From assembly GCA_044508835.1 (NCBI GenBank), contig JBIQHD010000015.1, forward strand, positions 1 to 64,000: a stretch of DNA of 64,000 bases, written 5' to 3'. Source of the stretch: JAKFDI01 sp044508835 (lineage in GTDB: Bacteria; Pseudomonadota; Gammaproteobacteria; Burkholderiales; Burkholderiaceae_C). Of this stretch, positions 35,419 through 43,638 are shown in pieces. The number at the start of each line of letters is the position of its first letter. Within the stretch, counting starts at the first letter, position 1. The notes below the pieces were generated by a model, which was not told the origin of the DNA, searched no databases, and saw only the letters and a program-made list of their open reading frames with translations. The translations under genes and the position numbers were made by a program.

Positions 35419-35483
35419 GCCATCTTTTCGTGGGCCCGCCGGCCGCGAAAGGTGCGATTCGCCCGTGATGCGGTGAATTGAGG
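35419..35483 (-). promoter_or_regulatory. Shared 65-base promoter element, copy 2 (alpha/beta hydrolase)
   Basis: Same three blocks in the same spacing as copy 1, ending 41 bases before the hydrolase ATG at 35377. Confidence 0.6.
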
Positions 35484-35510
35484 ACGACGCCGCCCCGGCC
35501 GCGCCGCCGT

Positions 35511-35528
35511 TTAGGCGGGGCCGCCTAA
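35511..35528. promoter_or_regulatory. Palindrome TTAGGCGG-GG-CCGCCTAA
   Basis: Perfect 8-bp arms with a two-base spacer, in the 262-base divergent space between the hydrolase (35377) and the granule protein (35640). A similar TTAGGCG-AAT-CGCCTAA palindrome lies at 49130-49146. Likely a dimeric regulator site. Confidence 0.5.
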
Positions 35529-35639
35529 CTTTCGCGCGGATCTGGCTTCACACGCCCAGGCGATTCGGGAGACGATGCGCCCATCGCAGGCTCGCGCCGA
35601 GCGGCCTCCCCCCGAACCCTGATCGAACGGAGAACTTCC

Positions 35640-36164
35640 ATGTCCACGCAATCCCTCGCCCAAGCCGCCGTCGAGATCGTCGATCGCTACCAGCAGGCCG
35701 CGAAGCACCTCGTGGGTGCCTGCCAGGCCGGCATCGAGCGCGCCGCGCGCGCCGAACGCGAGCGCCTCACGGCCGCCGTCGAGCGCGCCGCATCGCCGCT
35801 GGCCGACGAGGCCTTCAAGTCCAGCGTGCTGGAGGCGCACCGGCGCGGCGCCGAGCTCGTCGTCACCGGCCTGCGCGCCGGAACGGCCGCGCTCGACGGC
35901 GCGAACGAGCGCATCGCCCGCGGCGTGAAGACCGGCATCGAGCGCATCGCCGACGCCGGCGGCCGCTTCGGCACGGCCTTCGACAACGGCGCGAGCGACA
36001 CGCTGGCGCTCTTCGGCCTGCCGGCCGCGCGCCTGCAGCTGTCGCTGGCCAACGCGTTCGCCGAAGGTGCCCAGCGCATCGAGGCCCGCGTGGCGTCCGA
36101 TGGCGCGGCCGCCGAGGCTGCCGAAGCCAGGCCCGCGGCCAAGAAGACGGCGCGCCGCGGCTGA
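35640..36164 (+). CDS. Phasin-like/granule-associated helical protein
   Basis: 174 residues, long amphipathic helices (IVDRYQQAAKHLVGACQAGIERAARAERERL, GANERIARGVKTGIERIADAGGRF) and a Lys/Arg/Ala-rich end (PAAKKTARRG). No catalytic or membrane signature. The composition and its neighbour (36177) suggest a polyhydroxyalkanoate granule protein. The start has a purine-rich site (GAACGGAGAA). It leads a plus-strand run of four genes (35640-37962). Confidence 0.75.
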   Translation: MSTQSLAQAAVEIVDRYQQAAKHLVGACQAGIERAARAERERLTAAVERAASPLADEAFKSSVLEAHRRGAELVVTGLRAGTAALDGANERIARGVKTGIERIADAGGRFGTAFDNGASDTLALFGLPAARLQLSLANAFAEGAQRIEARVASDGAAAEAAEARPAAKKTARRG

Positions 36165-36176
36165 CGCGGACCCGCC

Positions 36177-36543
36177 ATGGCGACCCGGGCACCCCGCAAG
36201 ACGCCGGCGCGCGGCACGCGCGCGGCCGCCTCCCCGGCGGCGCCGCCGGCGGGCGGCAGCGCCGACCTGCTGAAGGCGGGCCTCAAGGCCGTCACCGGAC
36301 GCCATCCGCTGTTCGAGGCCCTGCTCGGGCTCGACGCGGCCCAGGCCTCCAAGCGCAAGGAGCTGTTCCGGCTGCCCACCTTCGAGGACCTGTTCGACGA
36401 GCGCGTCGCGCGCGCTGGCGCGGCTGGGCGCGGTGCAGGAGATCGAGGACGTGCGCACGCAGCTCGCGGCGATCGACAAGCGGCTGCAGCGGCTCGAACG
36501 GCTGCTGGCGCCCGAGCCGCGCGCGAAGCGCCCGAAGCGCTGA
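36177..36543 (+). pseudogene. PHA granule-associated (PhaM/phasin-type) gene with a frameshift
   Basis: Starts MATRAPRKTPARGTRAAASPA, then ADLLKAGLKAVTGRHPLFEALLGLD, FRLPTFEDLFDERVARA. The frame then runs into low-complexity sequence. Shifting frame at the CGCGCGCGC run (36407-36415) restores LARLGAVQEIEDVRTQLAAIDKRLQRLERLLAPEP and a TGA at 36541-36543. Adding two bases gives an uninterrupted 122-residue protein with the basic N-terminus and C-terminal coiled coil of PhaM-like proteins. It may be a true lesion, an assembly error in a GC run, or a slippery switch. Confidence 0.7.
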
Positions 36544-36556
36544 AGGCCCGGGGCCC

Positions 36557-37201
36557 GTGGCGTCCAAGACGCGCGAGCGCATCGTCGAGGCGGCGCTGCG
36601 CCTGTTCAACGACGAAGGCCTGGCGGCCGTGACGACGCACCGCATCGCGGCCGAGATCGGCATCAGCCCGGGAAACCTGCACTACCACTTCAAGTCCAAG
36701 CGCGTCATCGTCGCCTGGCTGTTCCGCCGCTTCGAGGACCGGCTCGCGCCCTGCGTGGACGCCGCCTCGACGGCCACCGCGCTCGACGACCTGTGGCTGT
36801 CGCTGCACCTCACCTTCGAGGCGATCGACGAATACCGCTTCGCCATGCGCGACCTGGAGGTGCTCGTCAAGGAGAACCCCGAGCTCGAGGCGCGCGCGCA
36901 GGCGCTGACGGCGCGCCAGCTGCTCGCGGCGCGCACCGTGTGCGCGGGGCTCGCGAACGCCGGCGTGATCGAGGCCTCGAGCGAGGACGTCGAGATGATC
37001 GCGCTGCAGATCGTCTTCACGACGACCTGCTGGTTCTCCTTCAAGCGGCTCATGCCGGCGCGGCGCAATGCGGCCCACGGGGACGCCGCGCTCGCCGCCT
37101 ACTACACCCTCACGCTGCTCTCGCCCTACGTCGTGGGCGAGTCGCGCGACTACCTCAACTTCCTGCGCGCCAAGTACCTGAGAACGGAGAACCCGCGATG
37201 A
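36557..37201 (+). CDS. TetR-family transcriptional regulator
   Basis: 214 residues. The HTH is IVEAALRLFNDEGLAAVTTHRIAAEIGISPGNLHYHFKSK, typical of TetR proteins. The ligand domain ends in YVVGESRDYLNFLRAKYL. GTG start at 36557. The stop overlaps the ATG of the downstream hydrolase (ATGA), so the regulator probably controls this small operon, perhaps sensing an acyl-CoA or fatty acid. Confidence 0.92.
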   Translation: MASKTRERIVEAALRLFNDEGLAAVTTHRIAAEIGISPGNLHYHFKSKRVIVAWLFRRFEDRLAPCVDAASTATALDDLWLSLHLTFEAIDEYRFAMRDLEVLVKENPELEARAQALTARQLLAARTVCAGLANAGVIEASSEDVEMIALQIVFTTTCWFSFKRLMPARRNAAHGDAALAAYYTLTLLSPYVVGESRDYLNFLRAKYLRTENPR

Positions 37202-37962
37202 ACGCCGCCCCCACCTTCGCCCCGCCGCCGCGGTTCCTGCAATGGATCGAGTGGCGGGCCCTCGGCGAGATGGCCGCCACCGCGCTGGCATGGCCGTCGC
37301 TGTCGTTCTCGCCCCGCGGCGACGGCCATGCCGTGCTCGTGCTGCCGGGGCTGATCGCCAGCGACCAGTCCACCGCGCTGCTGCGGCGCTTCCTGAGCGA
37401 GCGCGGCTACGAGGTGCACGGGTGGGGCCAGGGGCGCAACCTCGGCCCGCGCGACGGCGTGCGCGAGGCCATGACGGCGCAGCTCGACCGCCTGCATGCC
37501 GCCAGCGGGCGCAAGGTGAGCCTCGTGGGCTGGAGCCTGGGCGGCCTGTACGCGCGCATGCTGGCCCACGAGCGGCCCGAGGCGGTGCGCGGGGTGATCA
37601 CGCTCGGCAGCCCCCTCGGCGGCCAGCCGCGCGCGACGCGGGCCTGGCGGCTGTACGAGCTGACGAGCGGGCAGCGCGCCGACAACGCCGCCGACTGGTC
37701 CTGGGCCCGCACGCCGCCCGCGGTGCCCACCACCTCCATCTGGAGCCGCGGCGACGGCATCGTGGCCTGGCGCAACAGCGTCCTCGCGCCCGGCGAGTCG
37801 ACCGAGAACATCGCGGTCTACGGCAGCCACCTGGGCCTGGGCGTCAATGCCGCGGTGCTGCACGCGGTGGCCGACCGGCTCGCCCAGCCCGAAGGGCAAT
37901 GGCAGCCGTTCGAGGCGCCGCCGGCGATGCGGCCGCTGTACCCGAGCGCCGACGCGGCCTGA
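37198..37962 (+). CDS. Alpha/beta hydrolase, paralogue of the 34580 gene
   Basis: 254 residues. Same layout as the gene at 34580: HAVLVLPGLIASDQSTALLRRFLSERGYEVHGWGQGRN, VSLVGWSLGGLYARML with the nucleophile, RGVITLGSPLGGQPR, and GSHLGLGVNAAVL with the His. The two flank the granule genes and clearly share an ancestor. It is co-translated with TetR. Confidence 0.88.
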   Translation: MNAAPTFAPPPRFLQWIEWRALGEMAATALAWPSLSFSPRGDGHAVLVLPGLIASDQSTALLRRFLSERGYEVHGWGQGRNLGPRDGVREAMTAQLDRLHAASGRKVSLVGWSLGGLYARMLAHERPEAVRGVITLGSPLGGQPRATRAWRLYELTSGQRADNAADWSWARTPPAVPTTSIWSRGDGIVAWRNSVLAPGESTENIAVYGSHLGLGVNAAVLHAVADRLAQPEGQWQPFEAPPAMRPLYPSADAA

Positions 37963-37983
37963 TTCGAATCGTCATGAGCGGCG

Positions 37984-38901
37984 TCAGCCGGCCCGCGCGG
38001 CGTGCTCGGCGATGCCGTCGATGATCCGCGGCCAGGCCGCGCCGGGCAGCGCGTGCCCCATGCCGCCGATGGTGAGCATGCGTGCGCCGGGCACGCTGCG
38101 CGCGACGTCGGCGCCGCACTCGATCGGCACCAGCGGGTCGGCGTCGCCGTGGATGACGAGCGTCGGCGTGCGCAGGGCGGCGAGCCGCTCGCGGCGGCTG
38201 CCCGACGCGATGATCGCGGCCAGCTGCCGCGCGTAGCCGGGCGGGTTCAGCCCGCGCTCGAAGGTGCGTGTGGCGCGCGCGGGGTCGAGCGCCTCCTCCT
38301 CCGGGAAGGCGCCGCCGCGCAGGACCTTCATCGCGCGCAGGTGGCGCTCCACGTAGCCATCGCGATCGGTCGGGGTGGGCGTCATCAGCAGGGCCAGCGC
38401 CTCGGCCCGCGGCGGCGGCAGCCCGGGCGCGCCGCTCGTGGCCATGATCGACACCAGCGTGCGTACGCGCGCCGGATGGCGCAGGGCCATCTCCTGGGCG
38501 ATGGCCCCGCCCATGGAGGCGCCGACGACGTGCGCGCTCCCGATGCTCAGCGCATCCAGCAGCCCCACGGCGTCGTCGGCCATGTCGGCCAGCGTGTAGG
38601 GCACGCTGGCCGGATCGATGGCCTGGCCGGCCAGGGCGCGCGCCAGCAGCCCGGCGATGCCGGGCACGCCCGCCTCGCCGAGCTTCGTCGACAGCCCGAC
38701 GTCGCGGTTGTCGAAGCGGACGACGCGGAAGCCGCGCGCCGCCAGGCGCTCGCAGAACGACTCGTCCCAGGCGATCATCTGCGTGCCCAGCCCCATGACG
38801 AGCAGCAGCGGCGGCGCAGCGGCGTCGCCGAAGGTGTCGTAGGCCAGTTCGATGCCGTTGGCGCGTGCGAAGAGCGTCGGCGGAAGGTCGCGTTTCATCA
38901 T
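37984..38901 (-). CDS. Alpha/beta hydrolase (MhpC-like)
   Basis: 305 residues. LLLVMGLGTQMIAWDESFCERLAARGFRVVRFDNRDVGLS is the oxyanion and strand-3 region; the nucleophile elbow is VVGASMGGAIAQEMA; VIHGDADPLVP carries the acidic residue and GMGHALPG the catalytic His. Similar to aclacinomycin methylesterase and 3-oxoadipate enol-lactonase types. Substrate unknown. The ATG at 38901 (MMKRDLPP) is behind copy 3 of the 65-base element. Confidence 0.88.
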   Translation of the reverse strand: MMKRDLPPTLFARANGIELAYDTFGDAAAPPLLLVMGLGTQMIAWDESFCERLAARGFRVVRFDNRDVGLSTKLGEAGVPGIAGLLARALAGQAIDPASVPYTLADMADDAVGLLDALSIGSAHVVGASMGGAIAQEMALRHPARVRTLVSIMATSGAPGLPPPRAEALALLMTPTPTDRDGYVERHLRAMKVLRGGAFPEEEALDPARATRTFERGLNPPGYARQLAAIIASGSRRERLAALRTPTLVIHGDADPLVPIECGADVARSVPGARMLTIGGMGHALPGAAWPRIIDGIAEHAARAG

Positions 38902-38955
38902 GGCGTGCTGAGTGATGGGCGTGATGGACGGCCGGTGCCGCCGCCTTTCGTGGCA

Positions 38956-39020
38956 GCGATGTTTTCGCAGCGCGCGCCGCCGAAACAGGTCTCTTCGGAC
39001 CGAACGCCGGTGATTCCGGG
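38956..39020 (-). promoter_or_regulatory. Shared 65-base promoter element, copy 3 (between hydrolase and AraC regulator)
   Basis: Aligns without gaps to copies 1 and 2, with ATCACCGG, then ACCTGTTTC, then GCGAAAACAT on the minus strand. It lies in the 216-base divergent space between the hydrolase and the AraC gene, the obvious candidate regulator. Confidence 0.6.
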
Positions 39021-39117
39021 ACAGTCCCGATACGCCGCACGCAGGCGGCTTGCTAGCTTCCGTTCCACAAGGTCAGCGGAACCGGACCTGAAGTAGGCAC
39101 AGCTTGCGAAAGAGGCC

Positions 39118-40152
39118 ATGCACCGACCACCGCCCGACCCCGAACTGCGCCTGTACGGGCCGCAGCGCATTGCCGCCGTCGTCGCCACGCTCGCGGAGGA
39201 CGGCATCGCCCCCGCCGCGGCCCTGGCCGGCAGCGGCATCGACGAGAGCGCGCTCGAGAACGCCGCCACGCGCATCTGCTACCACCAGGTGGCGACGGTG
39301 TTCCGCAACGCGGCGCGGCTCGCCACCGGGCCCACCACGGCCTTCCGCGCCGGAACGCGCATGCACCTGACGGCCTACGGCATGTACGGCTACGGCCTGC
39401 TCAGCAGCCCGACGCACCCCGACCAGGTCGAGTTCACGCTCAAGTACAACCGGTCCATGGGCCCGGTGGCGGGCCCGGTCGCCTTCTCGCTGCAGGACGG
39501 CATGGCCGTCTACACCTACGAGGTGCTGCTGACGCCGGACCCGCACGACGACCTGTACCGCTTCGCGCTCGAGTTCGCCTACTCGGCGCAGCTGACGATG
39601 AGCCGCGACCTGTACGGCCAGGGGTTCGGCTTCGCCGCCCTGCACGCCTCGTGCGACGCGCCGGCGCACGCCGGCGTGTACCCATCGCTGTTCGGCTGCC
39701 CCGTGGAGTTCGGCCATCGCCACGACGAGGTGCTGATCGACCCGGCCTGGTGCGGCCTGCCCCGGCGCATGCCCGATCCCGTCACGCACGCCGCCGTGCG
39801 CGATATCTGCCAGCAGATCCTGGCCGACCGCGTGCACGCGGGCAGCACGGCCTCGCTCGTGCGGCGCACGCTGGTCGAGCAGATGCCGTGGCGCTTCCCG
39901 ACCATCGAGACCATGGCCGACGCGCTGTCGCTGCATCCGCGCACCCTGCGCCGGCGGCTGGAGAGCGACGGCACCACCTACCGCGACCTGCTGTCGGACG
40001 TGCGCTGCCGGCTCGCGATCGAGTACCTGCGCCGCACGAGGATGACCACCGAGGAGATCGCCAGCCGCCTCGGCTACAGCGACGCGGCGAACTTCCGGCA
40101 CGCCTTCGCGCCCTGGACGGGCAAGACCCCGCACGAATACCGCGCGAACTGA
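39118..40152 (+). CDS. AraC-family transcriptional regulator (OruR/ArgR-type)
   Basis: 344 residues. The N-terminal Arabinose_bd-type domain (AAALAGSGIDESAL, TAYGMYGYGLLSSPT) precedes a C-terminal AraC HTH pair (MADALSLHPRTLRRRLESDGTTYRDLLSDVR and EEIASRLGYSDAANFRHAFAPWTGKTPHEYR). Members sense small molecules such as amino acids or lipids. Divergent from the hydrolase at 37984; the shared element at 38956-39020 is its likely site. Confidence 0.92.
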   Translation: MHRPPPDPELRLYGPQRIAAVVATLAEDGIAPAAALAGSGIDESALENAATRICYHQVATVFRNAARLATGPTTAFRAGTRMHLTAYGMYGYGLLSSPTHPDQVEFTLKYNRSMGPVAGPVAFSLQDGMAVYTYEVLLTPDPHDDLYRFALEFAYSAQLTMSRDLYGQGFGFAALHASCDAPAHAGVYPSLFGCPVEFGHRHDEVLIDPAWCGLPRRMPDPVTHAAVRDICQQILADRVHAGSTASLVRRTLVEQMPWRFPTIETMADALSLHPRTLRRRLESDGTTYRDLLSDVRCRLAIEYLRRTRMTTEEIASRLGYSDAANFRHAFAPWTGKTPHEYRAN

Positions 40153-40184
40153 GCGGCGGCGCCGCAAGGCGGGCGCGGCCGCTC
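40147..40184. terminator. Possible bidirectional hairpin between AraC and universal stress genes
   Basis: Nine-bp stem CTGAGCGGC/GCCGCTCAG (40147-40155 with 40176-40184) between two convergent stop codons. No T-run, so it may slow or block transcription without being a classical terminator. Confidence 0.35.
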
Positions 40185-40614
40185 AGGACCCGATGACCTG
40201 CCACTCCCCGCCGGCCCCCGACAGCTGCCGCACCTGCTGCGCGAGCGAGCCGAAGAGCCGGCCGGCCAGGCCCGGCTCCTCGCGGCCGAAGATGATGCGG
40301 TCGCAGTGCCAGTCGCGGGCGGCGCGCACGATGGTGGCGGCGCTGCGGCCCACGCGCACGGCGTCGGTGTGCGGCACGCCGGCCGCGTCGAGCAGCTGCC
40401 GCGCGTACTGCAGGTCCTCGGCGCCCGCGTCCTGCTGCAGCTGCTCCAGCTCGCGCGTGCCGAAGAACATCGCCACGTGGCCGGACACCTTGGGCCGCAC
40501 GCGCAGCAGCCGCACCGTGGCCGGCTCCTCGCGGACCAGGCGCAGGACCTCGTCGACGGCCGAGCGCGTGCGGTCCGGCTGCGCCGGGTCGATGGGCACC
40601 AGGATGTTTCGCAT
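40183..40614 (-). CDS. Universal stress protein (UspA family)
   Basis: 143 residues. Opens MRNILVPIDPAQPDRTRSAVDE as in UspA proteins. The C-terminal segment HCDRIIFGREEPGLAGRLFGSLAQQVRQLSGAGGEWQVI corresponds to the G-2x-G-9x-G(S/T) nucleotide loop, weakly conserved. It is transcribed with terC, 9 bases upstream. Acts in general stress survival. Confidence 0.88.
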   Translation of the reverse strand: MRNILVPIDPAQPDRTRSAVDEVLRLVREEPATVRLLRVRPKVSGHVAMFFGTRELEQLQQDAGAEDLQYARQLLDAAGVPHTDAVRVGRSAATIVRAARDWHCDRIIFGREEPGLAGRLFGSLAQQVRQLSGAGGEWQVIGS

Positions 40615-40623
40615 GTCGTCTCC

Positions 40624-41349
40624 TCAGGCGCCCTGGTTGGCCGCTTCGGCCGATTCGGCCGACTCGGCCGCTTCCTGCTGCTGTTGCTGGCGGCTGGTCA
40701 GCCACTTGCCCACCACGACCACGGCCACCGCGCCGACGGCCGGCACGACGGTGTGCAGCGCATGCTGGTGCTCGGCCCAGCCGGCGATGGAGGGATCGGT
40801 CATCGCCATCTCGCCGGCCACCCAGCCGAGCAGCGCGGCACCGAGGGTGATGATGACCGGGAAGCGGCCCATCAGCTTGAGGATGAGCGTGCTGCCGAAG
40901 ATGATGAGCGGGATGCTGATGACCAGCCCGAACACCAGCAGCGGCACGTTGCCCTTGGCGGCGGCGGCGACGCCGACCACGTTGTCCAGGCTCATGATGA
41001 GGTCGGCCACGATGATGGTCTTGATGGCGGCGGCGAGGTTGGAATGGCTTGCCAGCTCGCCCTCCCCGTCCTCGCCCTTGAGCAGCCCGACGCCGATCCA
41101 CAGCAGCAGCGCCGCGCCCACGAGCTTGAGGTAGGGCAGCGTGAGCAGGTAGACGGCGAAGAAGGTCAGCACCACCCGCAGCACGATGGCGCCGATGCTG
41201 CCGAAGAAGATGGCCTTCTTCTGCTGCGAGGGTGCGAGCGAGCGCGACGCCATCGCGATCACCACGGCGTTGTCGCCGCTCAGCACGATGTTGATCAGGA
41301 TGATCTGCGACAGCGCAATCCAGAAGTCCGCACTGGACAGGAACGACAT
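40624..41349 (-). CDS. TerC-family integral membrane protein (YjbE-like)
   Basis: 241 residues with about seven hydrophobic helices. FWIALSQIILINIVLSGDNAVVIAMASRSL and IIVADLIMSLDNVVGVAAAAKG are the TerC motifs with conserved metal-contact Asp/Asn. Family members export Mn2+ or help tellurite resistance and metalation of secreted enzymes. The C-terminal tail is Gln/Glu/Ala/Ser-rich and cytoplasmic. Its promoter contains an array of six 11-bp-spaced repeats (41416-41475). Confidence 0.92.
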   Translation of the reverse strand: MSFLSSADFWIALSQIILINIVLSGDNAVVIAMASRSLAPSQQKKAIFFGSIGAIVLRVVLTFFAVYLLTLPYLKLVGAALLLWIGVGLLKGEDGEGELASHSNLAAAIKTIIVADLIMSLDNVVGVAAAAKGNVPLLVFGLVISIPLIIFGSTLILKLMGRFPVIITLGAALLGWVAGEMAMTDPSIAGWAEHQHALHTVVPAVGAVAVVVVGKWLTSRQQQQQEAAESAESAEAANQGA

Positions 41350-41415
41350 GGTGTCTCCTCGAAGGGTCGGTGGAACCGGGGTGGTTCCCCATGCCGTCGA
41401 GGCTACGCAGCCTGC

Positions 41416-41475
41416 CTGTCGCCTTTCTGCCGCTGCGCTGTCGGTTCGTTGACGGCTGGCTGTCAGCCGGCTGAC
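41416..41475 (-). promoter_or_regulatory. Six-fold 11-bp-spaced repeat array upstream of terC
   Basis: CTGTC, CTGCC, CTGTC, TTGAC, CTGTC and CTGAC start at 41416, 41427, 41438, 41449, 41460 and 41471, an exact 11-base period. On the minus strand these read GACAG-type words ending 10 bases before a -10-like TAGCCT (41400-41405). This is the layout of OmpR/PhoP-family binding sites. Confidence 0.6.
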
Positions 41476-41481
41476 AGCGGC

Positions 41482-42879
41482 TCAGCCGGCGCGCAGCGGG
41501 AAGAACACGCTGAAGGTGTTGCCCACGCCGTCGGTGTCTTCCTCGAGCGTGATGCGCGCGCCGTGCAGCGTGGCGATCTCGCTGACGATGGCCAGGCCCA
41601 GGCCGCTGCCGTCCTCCTGCGTGCCGAGCAGGCGGTGGAAGCGCTCGAAGATGCGGGCGCGCTCCTGCACCGGGATGCCGGGGCCGTCGTCGCTGATGGA
41701 CAGGCGGCAGTGGCCGTCGGCGCCGGGCTCCACCCGCACCGTCACCCGGCCGCCCGCGTGGCTGTAGCGGATGGCGTTGTCGATCAGGTTGTTGATGAGC
41801 TCGCGCAGCCGGTCGCGGTCGGCGTCGATCGTCTGCGCGCGCCCGGCGCCCTCGAAGCCCAGGTCGATGCCGCGCTTGATCGCCTGCGGCACCCATTCCA
41901 TGCTCACCTCCAGCGCGTAGGCGTTGAGGTCCAGCGGCTGCAGCTGCATGGAGGCGAGCGCGCCGGGCTCGTTGCGCGCCAGCGAAAGCAGCTGCCGCAC
42001 CAGCCGCGACAGCCGGTCGGCGCTGAGGTAGAGCTGCGCCAGCGAATGGCGCACGCGGTCCGCGTCGGTCTCGCGCAGGGCCAGCTCGATCTGCGCCTTC
42101 AGGCCGCTGACCGGCGTCTTGAGCTGGTGGGCGGCATCGGCGACGAAGCGGTTCTGGAAGTCGAAGGTGCGCTTCAGGCGCGCCATCAGCTCGTTGACCT
42201 CGTCGACCAGCGGGCGCACCTCGCCGGGCACCGCGTGCGTGTCGATCGGGCTCAGGTCCAGGTGCGAGCGGTCGGACACCGCACGCCGCAGCCGCTGCAG
42301 CGGCGCCAGCCCGCGCGAGACGCCGAACCACACCACCGCCGTGGCCATCACGATCAACAGCAGCTGCGGCAGCACCACCGTGGCGAGCATCTCCCAGGCG
42401 AGGCGGCTGCGCTTGTTCAGGGTCTCGGCCACCTGCACCTGCACCAGCAGGGGCGCCGCGTCCGGCGCGGTCTCCACGGGCATCCACGCCACCATCATGC
42501 GTACGGCGCGGCCGCGCACCGTCTCGCCGTAGAAGCGCGTGCGCGCGGCCTGCATGCCGCGCGGCGGCGGCATGTCCGCGTCCCCGCCCAGCGGCGTGCC
42601 GTCCTGCGCGGCGACGCGGTAGAAGATGAGGTCGTCCTGGTCCAGCAGCAGCACCTTGCCCGCCGCCTCGGAGAGATCGAGCACGGGCCGGCCGCCGGCC
42701 GGCCTCGCGTGCAGCACGATCTCGCGGCCGATCTCGACCAGCGCGCGGTCGTAGGCCAGGTTGGACACGCGCACCGCGTTCCAGTAGGCCGCCGCGGTGT
42801 CCAGCACCAGCAGCGCGGCGAGCGGCCCCAGCAGCCAGGCCAGCAGCTTGCGCTGCAGCCGCGGCTCAGGTTTGCGCAT
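41482..42879 (-). CDS. TctE/QseC-type sensor histidine kinase
   Basis: 465 residues. Two transmembrane helices (about 12-34 and 165-187) enclose a periplasmic 2CSK_N-type domain, then HAMP-like linker, HisKA (FVADAAHQLKTPVSGLKAQ with phospho-His) and HATPase_c (NLIDNAIRYSHAGG, SDDGPGIPVQERARIFERF, GSGLGLAIVSEI). Partner of the OmpR-type regulator whose gene overlaps it by 14 bases. Ligand unknown; TctE proteins often sense carboxylates, QseC-like proteins metals or adrenergic signals. Confidence 0.92.
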   Translation of the reverse strand: MRKPEPRLQRKLLAWLLGPLAALLVLDTAAAYWNAVRVSNLAYDRALVEIGREIVLHARPAGGRPVLDLSEAAGKVLLLDQDDLIFYRVAAQDGTPLGGDADMPPPRGMQAARTRFYGETVRGRAVRMMVAWMPVETAPDAAPLLVQVQVAETLNKRSRLAWEMLATVVLPQLLLIVMATAVVWFGVSRGLAPLQRLRRAVSDRSHLDLSPIDTHAVPGEVRPLVDEVNELMARLKRTFDFQNRFVADAAHQLKTPVSGLKAQIELALRETDADRVRHSLAQLYLSADRLSRLVRQLLSLARNEPGALASMQLQPLDLNAYALEVSMEWVPQAIKRGIDLGFEGAGRAQTIDADRDRLRELINNLIDNAIRYSHAGGRVTVRVEPGADGHCRLSISDDGPGIPVQERARIFERFHRLLGTQEDGSGLGLAIVSEIATLHGARITLEEDTDGVGNTFSVFFPLRAG

Positions 42880-43540
42880 CGGTGCGGTCCATGAGGTAGC
42901 CCATGCCGCGAACCGTGCGGATCTCGCAGCCCAGCGGCTCGAGCTTCTTGCGCAGCCGGTAGACGTTGACCTCGATCGCGTTGTCGCCCACCTCGTCGCT
43001 GAAGCCGTACAGGTGGTTGACCATCTGCTCCTTGCTGACCACGCGGCCGGCGCGCATCAGCAGCAGCTCCAGCACGGCCAGCTCGCGCGGCGACAGCTCC
43101 AGCGGCCGCTTGCCGTGGAAGACGCGCCGCCCCACGGTGTCGAAGCGCAGCGGACCGTGCTCGAGGAACGGCGTCGAGTTGCTGCCGCGGCGCAGCAGCG
43201 CCCGCACCCGGGCCTCCAGCTCCGGCAGGTCGAAGGGCTTGGCCAGGTAGTCGTCCGCGCCCAGGTCGAGACCGCGCACGCGGTCTTCCAGCGTGTCGAG
43301 CGCGGTGAGCATCAGCACCGGCAGCGTCACCCGGCGCGCGCGCAGGCGGCGCAGCACCTCCAGGCCGCTCAGGCCCGGCAGGCCGATGTCGAGGATCGCG
43401 AGGTCGTAGATGCCCAGCGACAACGCATGGTCGGCCTCCTCGCCGGTGGCGACGATGTCCACGGCATGCGCCGACTGGACCAGCGCGCGCGAGAGCGCGT
43501 CGGCCAGCACCTTGTCGTCTTCGACGAGCAGTATGCGCAT
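42866..43540 (-). CDS. OmpR/PhoB-family response regulator
   Basis: 224 residues. Receiver (LLVEDDKVLADAL, phospho-Asp in YDLAILDIGLPGLSG, Lys in YLAKPFDLPEL) and winged-helix domain (RPLELSPRELAVLELLLMRAGRVVSKEQMVNHLYGF, NAIEVNVYRLRKKLEPLG, VRGMGYLM). First gene of the two-component operon. Its probable target is the array in front of terC. Confidence 0.93.
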   Translation of the reverse strand: MRILLVEDDKVLADALSRALVQSAHAVDIVATGEEADHALSLGIYDLAILDIGLPGLSGLEVLRRLRARRVTLPVLMLTALDTLEDRVRGLDLGADDYLAKPFDLPELEARVRALLRRGSNSTPFLEHGPLRFDTVGRRVFHGKRPLELSPRELAVLELLLMRAGRVVSKEQMVNHLYGFSDEVGDNAIEVNVYRLRKKLEPLGCEIRTVRGMGYLMDRTDAQT

Positions 43541-43638
43541 GGGGAATCGGGGGGGGGATGGCGGCGGTGGGGCGGCGGTGGGGAACGCAGCCGCACATGC
43601 TAACGGCTGCGCCGCGCGGGGCGCGTGCGCCCGGCCCG

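Noticed and set aside
41459..41477. CTGTCAGCCGGCTGACAG palindrome as a terminator after the sensor kinase
   Set aside because: No T-run follows, and the arms coincide with two units of the 11-bp repeat array, which explains them better.
41350..41480. Possible yybP-ykoY manganese riboswitch ahead of terC
   Set aside because: Neither the conserved four-way-junction sequence blocks nor enough leader length are seen.
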